This document shows, piece by piece, positions 4,530 through 5,793 of a stretch of DNA of 5,793 bases (its first letter is position 1; each line of letters starts with the position of its first letter). Where the stretch lies: assembly GCA_946615275.1 (NCBI GenBank), contig CAMOHV010000098.1, positions 1 to 5,793 on the forward strand. The letters run 5' to 3'. The notes below the pieces were generated by a model that saw only the letters and a list, made by a program, of their open reading frames with translations, did not search any database and was not told where the DNA came from. The translations under genes were made by a program, and so were the position numbers. Origin of the DNA: an uncultured Verrucomicrobiota bacterium (GTDB taxonomy: Bacteria > Verrucomicrobiota > Kiritimatiellia > RFP12 > UBA1067).

Positions 4530-5793
4530 CATAGCTGTGCATCCCGGGGAAAAGCCTGGAGAGGTTCACCCACGTGAGCGTAAGGACGATCATCACCGCC
4601 CCCGCCACGAGGAACGCCCGCCGCGCCACCGGCGAGAGCCTTCCCTCCACATGGAAGTAGGCCGCGTACACGAGCCAGGTGGCGAGCGACCACATCTCCT
4701 TCGGGTCGAACATCCACCAGTTCCCCCAGCACACCTTCCCCCAGGCGCTGCCCAGCACCAGCCCCACAGTCATGAGGAAGAAGCCCGCACCCACGAGGTT
4801 CCTCCCCGCCCCAAGCGCGGCGCGCACGAGAAGGACGTACCCCAGCACGTACGCGCCCACGTGCGGGACGAAGAACGGGCTCTGCAGCGCGGGCATGAGA
4901 TGCTTCACGCGCCCGTCCATGAAGAACGCCACCGGCACGAGGACGAGCGCCTCCAGGAGCGCGTCCTGAAGAAGCGTCCGCTCGCCCCTGCGCGCGGACA
5001 TCCACGTGAGCGCCGGCATGAACGCCGCCGTGCACATCAGGAACTCGTACATGTTCTGCATCGGCGCGTGGCCAGTCGCCATGGCGCGGTGCACCAGCAT
5101 CGCGCACGCGCCCGCGAAGACCATGGCGTAGAGCATTGCGATCCATCTGGGATAATGGGGCGCGGAAGGCCGGGGGCCGAGCGTGGTCCGTCCGCGGAAA
5201 ATGTACATGAGCGCGCCCACGAGAAGCAGAATGCCGCCCGCGAAGACGAACGGGAGCCCGGCGTCCCGCACGCACTGCAGGATCGTGAAGTAGAACGGCC
5301 GCCCCGTGTGCGGGTTCGTCATCTCCTGGTAGGAGCTTTGGTATATCCACCAGCCGTCCTTCACGAGCGGATGGTTCACCGAGATGATCTCGCGCGAGAT
5401 GCCGAAATCCTCGCCCGCCACGCGCACCCGGCTCGTGTACTGGCGCACGGTCCCGGTGTCGGGCCAGCGGTCGATCTCGAATGATTCAAGCGTGAACGCG
5501 AGGCGGTTGTCGGGCGTGGACTCCGTCATGCCCATCTCCGCGCAAAGGCGCAGCTGCGCCTCGCCGGGGACGACGCCAAGGTCCTGCAGCACCTCGTTGG
5601 CCGTCCATCCGCCCATCACGAGCGCGAGGCCGAGATGCATCAAGAAGGCGGGGCGGTTCCGCCACCCCCGCGCCGCCGCCGCGAAGAGGACTAGCGCCAC
5701 CGCGCCAACGAAGGCTATGGCGGCGCGCCAGCGCATGAAGTCGAGCGCGCCCGCCGCCCCGCGCAGGGCCAGCGCCACGCTCGCCGCCGCGCC
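4525..5793 (-). CDS. ccsA: ResB-CcsA fusion cytochrome c biogenesis protein (5' end beyond the window)
   Basis: A System II cytochrome c synthetase component that carries haem across the membrane and attaches it to apocytochromes. The frame is open to the window edge (422 codons visible); a GTG at 5778 is possible but no start is supported, so I treat it as partial. Numbering from the edge, residues about 1-200 are ResB-like: membrane spans near 22-41 and 48-63, a periplasmic part with ISVNHPL (His141) and WWIYQSSY (148-155), and a span near 181-199. Residues 215-422 are CcsA: about seven spans, GHAPMQNMYE after His235, His311 in VPHVGAY, the haem-handling WWD-type motif WGNWWMFDPKEMWSL (356-370), and His419 in a C-terminal MHSYA. 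His311 and His419 correspond to the periplasmic haem-ligand histidines of the family. ResB-CcsA fusions (NrfI/CcsBA type) often accompany multihaem nitrite reductase genes; that partner would lie beyond the right edge and is not seen. An intrinsic terminator ends the unit. Confidence 0.93.
   Translation of the reverse strand, partial: GAAASVALALRGAAGALDFMRWRAAIAFVGAVALVLFAAAARGWRNRPAFLMHLGLALVMGGWTANEVLQDLGVVPGEAQLRLCAEMGMTESTPDNRLAFTLESFEIDRWPDTGTVRQYTSRVRVAGEDFGISREIISVNHPLVKDGWWIYQSSYQEMTNPHTGRPFYFTILQCVRDAGLPFVFAGGILLLVGALMYIFRGRTTLGPRPSAPHYPRWIAMLYAMVFAGACAMLVHRAMATGHAPMQNMYEFLMCTAAFMPALTWMSARRGERTLLQDALLEALVLVPVAFFMDGRVKHLMPALQSPFFVPHVGAYVLGYVLLVRAALGAGRNLVGAGFFLMTVGLVLGSAWGKVCWGNWWMFDPKEMWSLATWLVYAAYFHVEGRLSPVARRAFLVAGAVMIVLTLTWVNLSRLFPGMHSYA

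Noticed and set aside
4537..5484. Plus-strand open frame of 315 codons opposite ccsA
   Set aside because: It is His/Arg/Pro/Glu-rich, the typical reverse complement of a hydrophobic GC-rich membrane protein, with no domain signal.

Overview
This is a 5.8-kb, high-GC bacterial fragment in which every supported gene lies on the minus strand, so transcription runs from high to low coordinates. The mix of genes suggests an anaerobic, polysaccharide-degrading Gram-negative of the Verrucomicrobiota/Kiritimatiellota (PVC) type: a ResB-CcsA cytochrome c assembly fusion, a Tat-exported GH10-like hydrolase and a Wza-type export lipoprotein. That placement is an inference from gene content and composition; no marker gene is present. 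Gene density is very high and no gap exceeds about 95 bases.

Region by region, in transcription order. (1) 5793-4525: C-terminal part of a ResB-CcsA-type cytochrome c biogenesis protein, cut by the window edge. Its stop codon lies inside the stem of a good intrinsic terminator (4529-4504). (2) The terminator T-tract runs into the -35 box of a strong extended -10 promoter (4505-4476). Its TATAAT ends 7 bases before the ATG of the next gene, so that mRNA is predicted to be leaderless. (3) 4468-1136: a tight three-gene unit of a Tat-exported GH10-family glycosidase, a D-alanyl-D-alanine carboxypeptidase (peptidase S11) and an endonuclease/exonuclease/phosphatase (EEP) fold protein, with gaps of 23 and 10 bases. 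(4) 1113-1085: a second sigma-70-like promoter (TTGCCA, 17-base spacer, TAAAAT) with a small inverted repeat over its -35. (5) 1040-1: a polysaccharide-export lipoprotein (Poly_export plus SLBB) followed after 42 bases by a small secreted protein of unknown function, which runs off the left edge.

Functionally the window is mostly cell-envelope and exported proteins: cytochrome c maturation at the membrane, an exported glycosidase, a peptidoglycan-trimming enzyme, and an outer-membrane export component with an unknown exported partner. No mobile element, CRISPR array, tRNA or rRNA was seen. The points most worth following are the compressed terminator/promoter/leaderless-start junction, the altered glycone-binding segment of the GH10 protein, and the unknown partner of the export lipoprotein.
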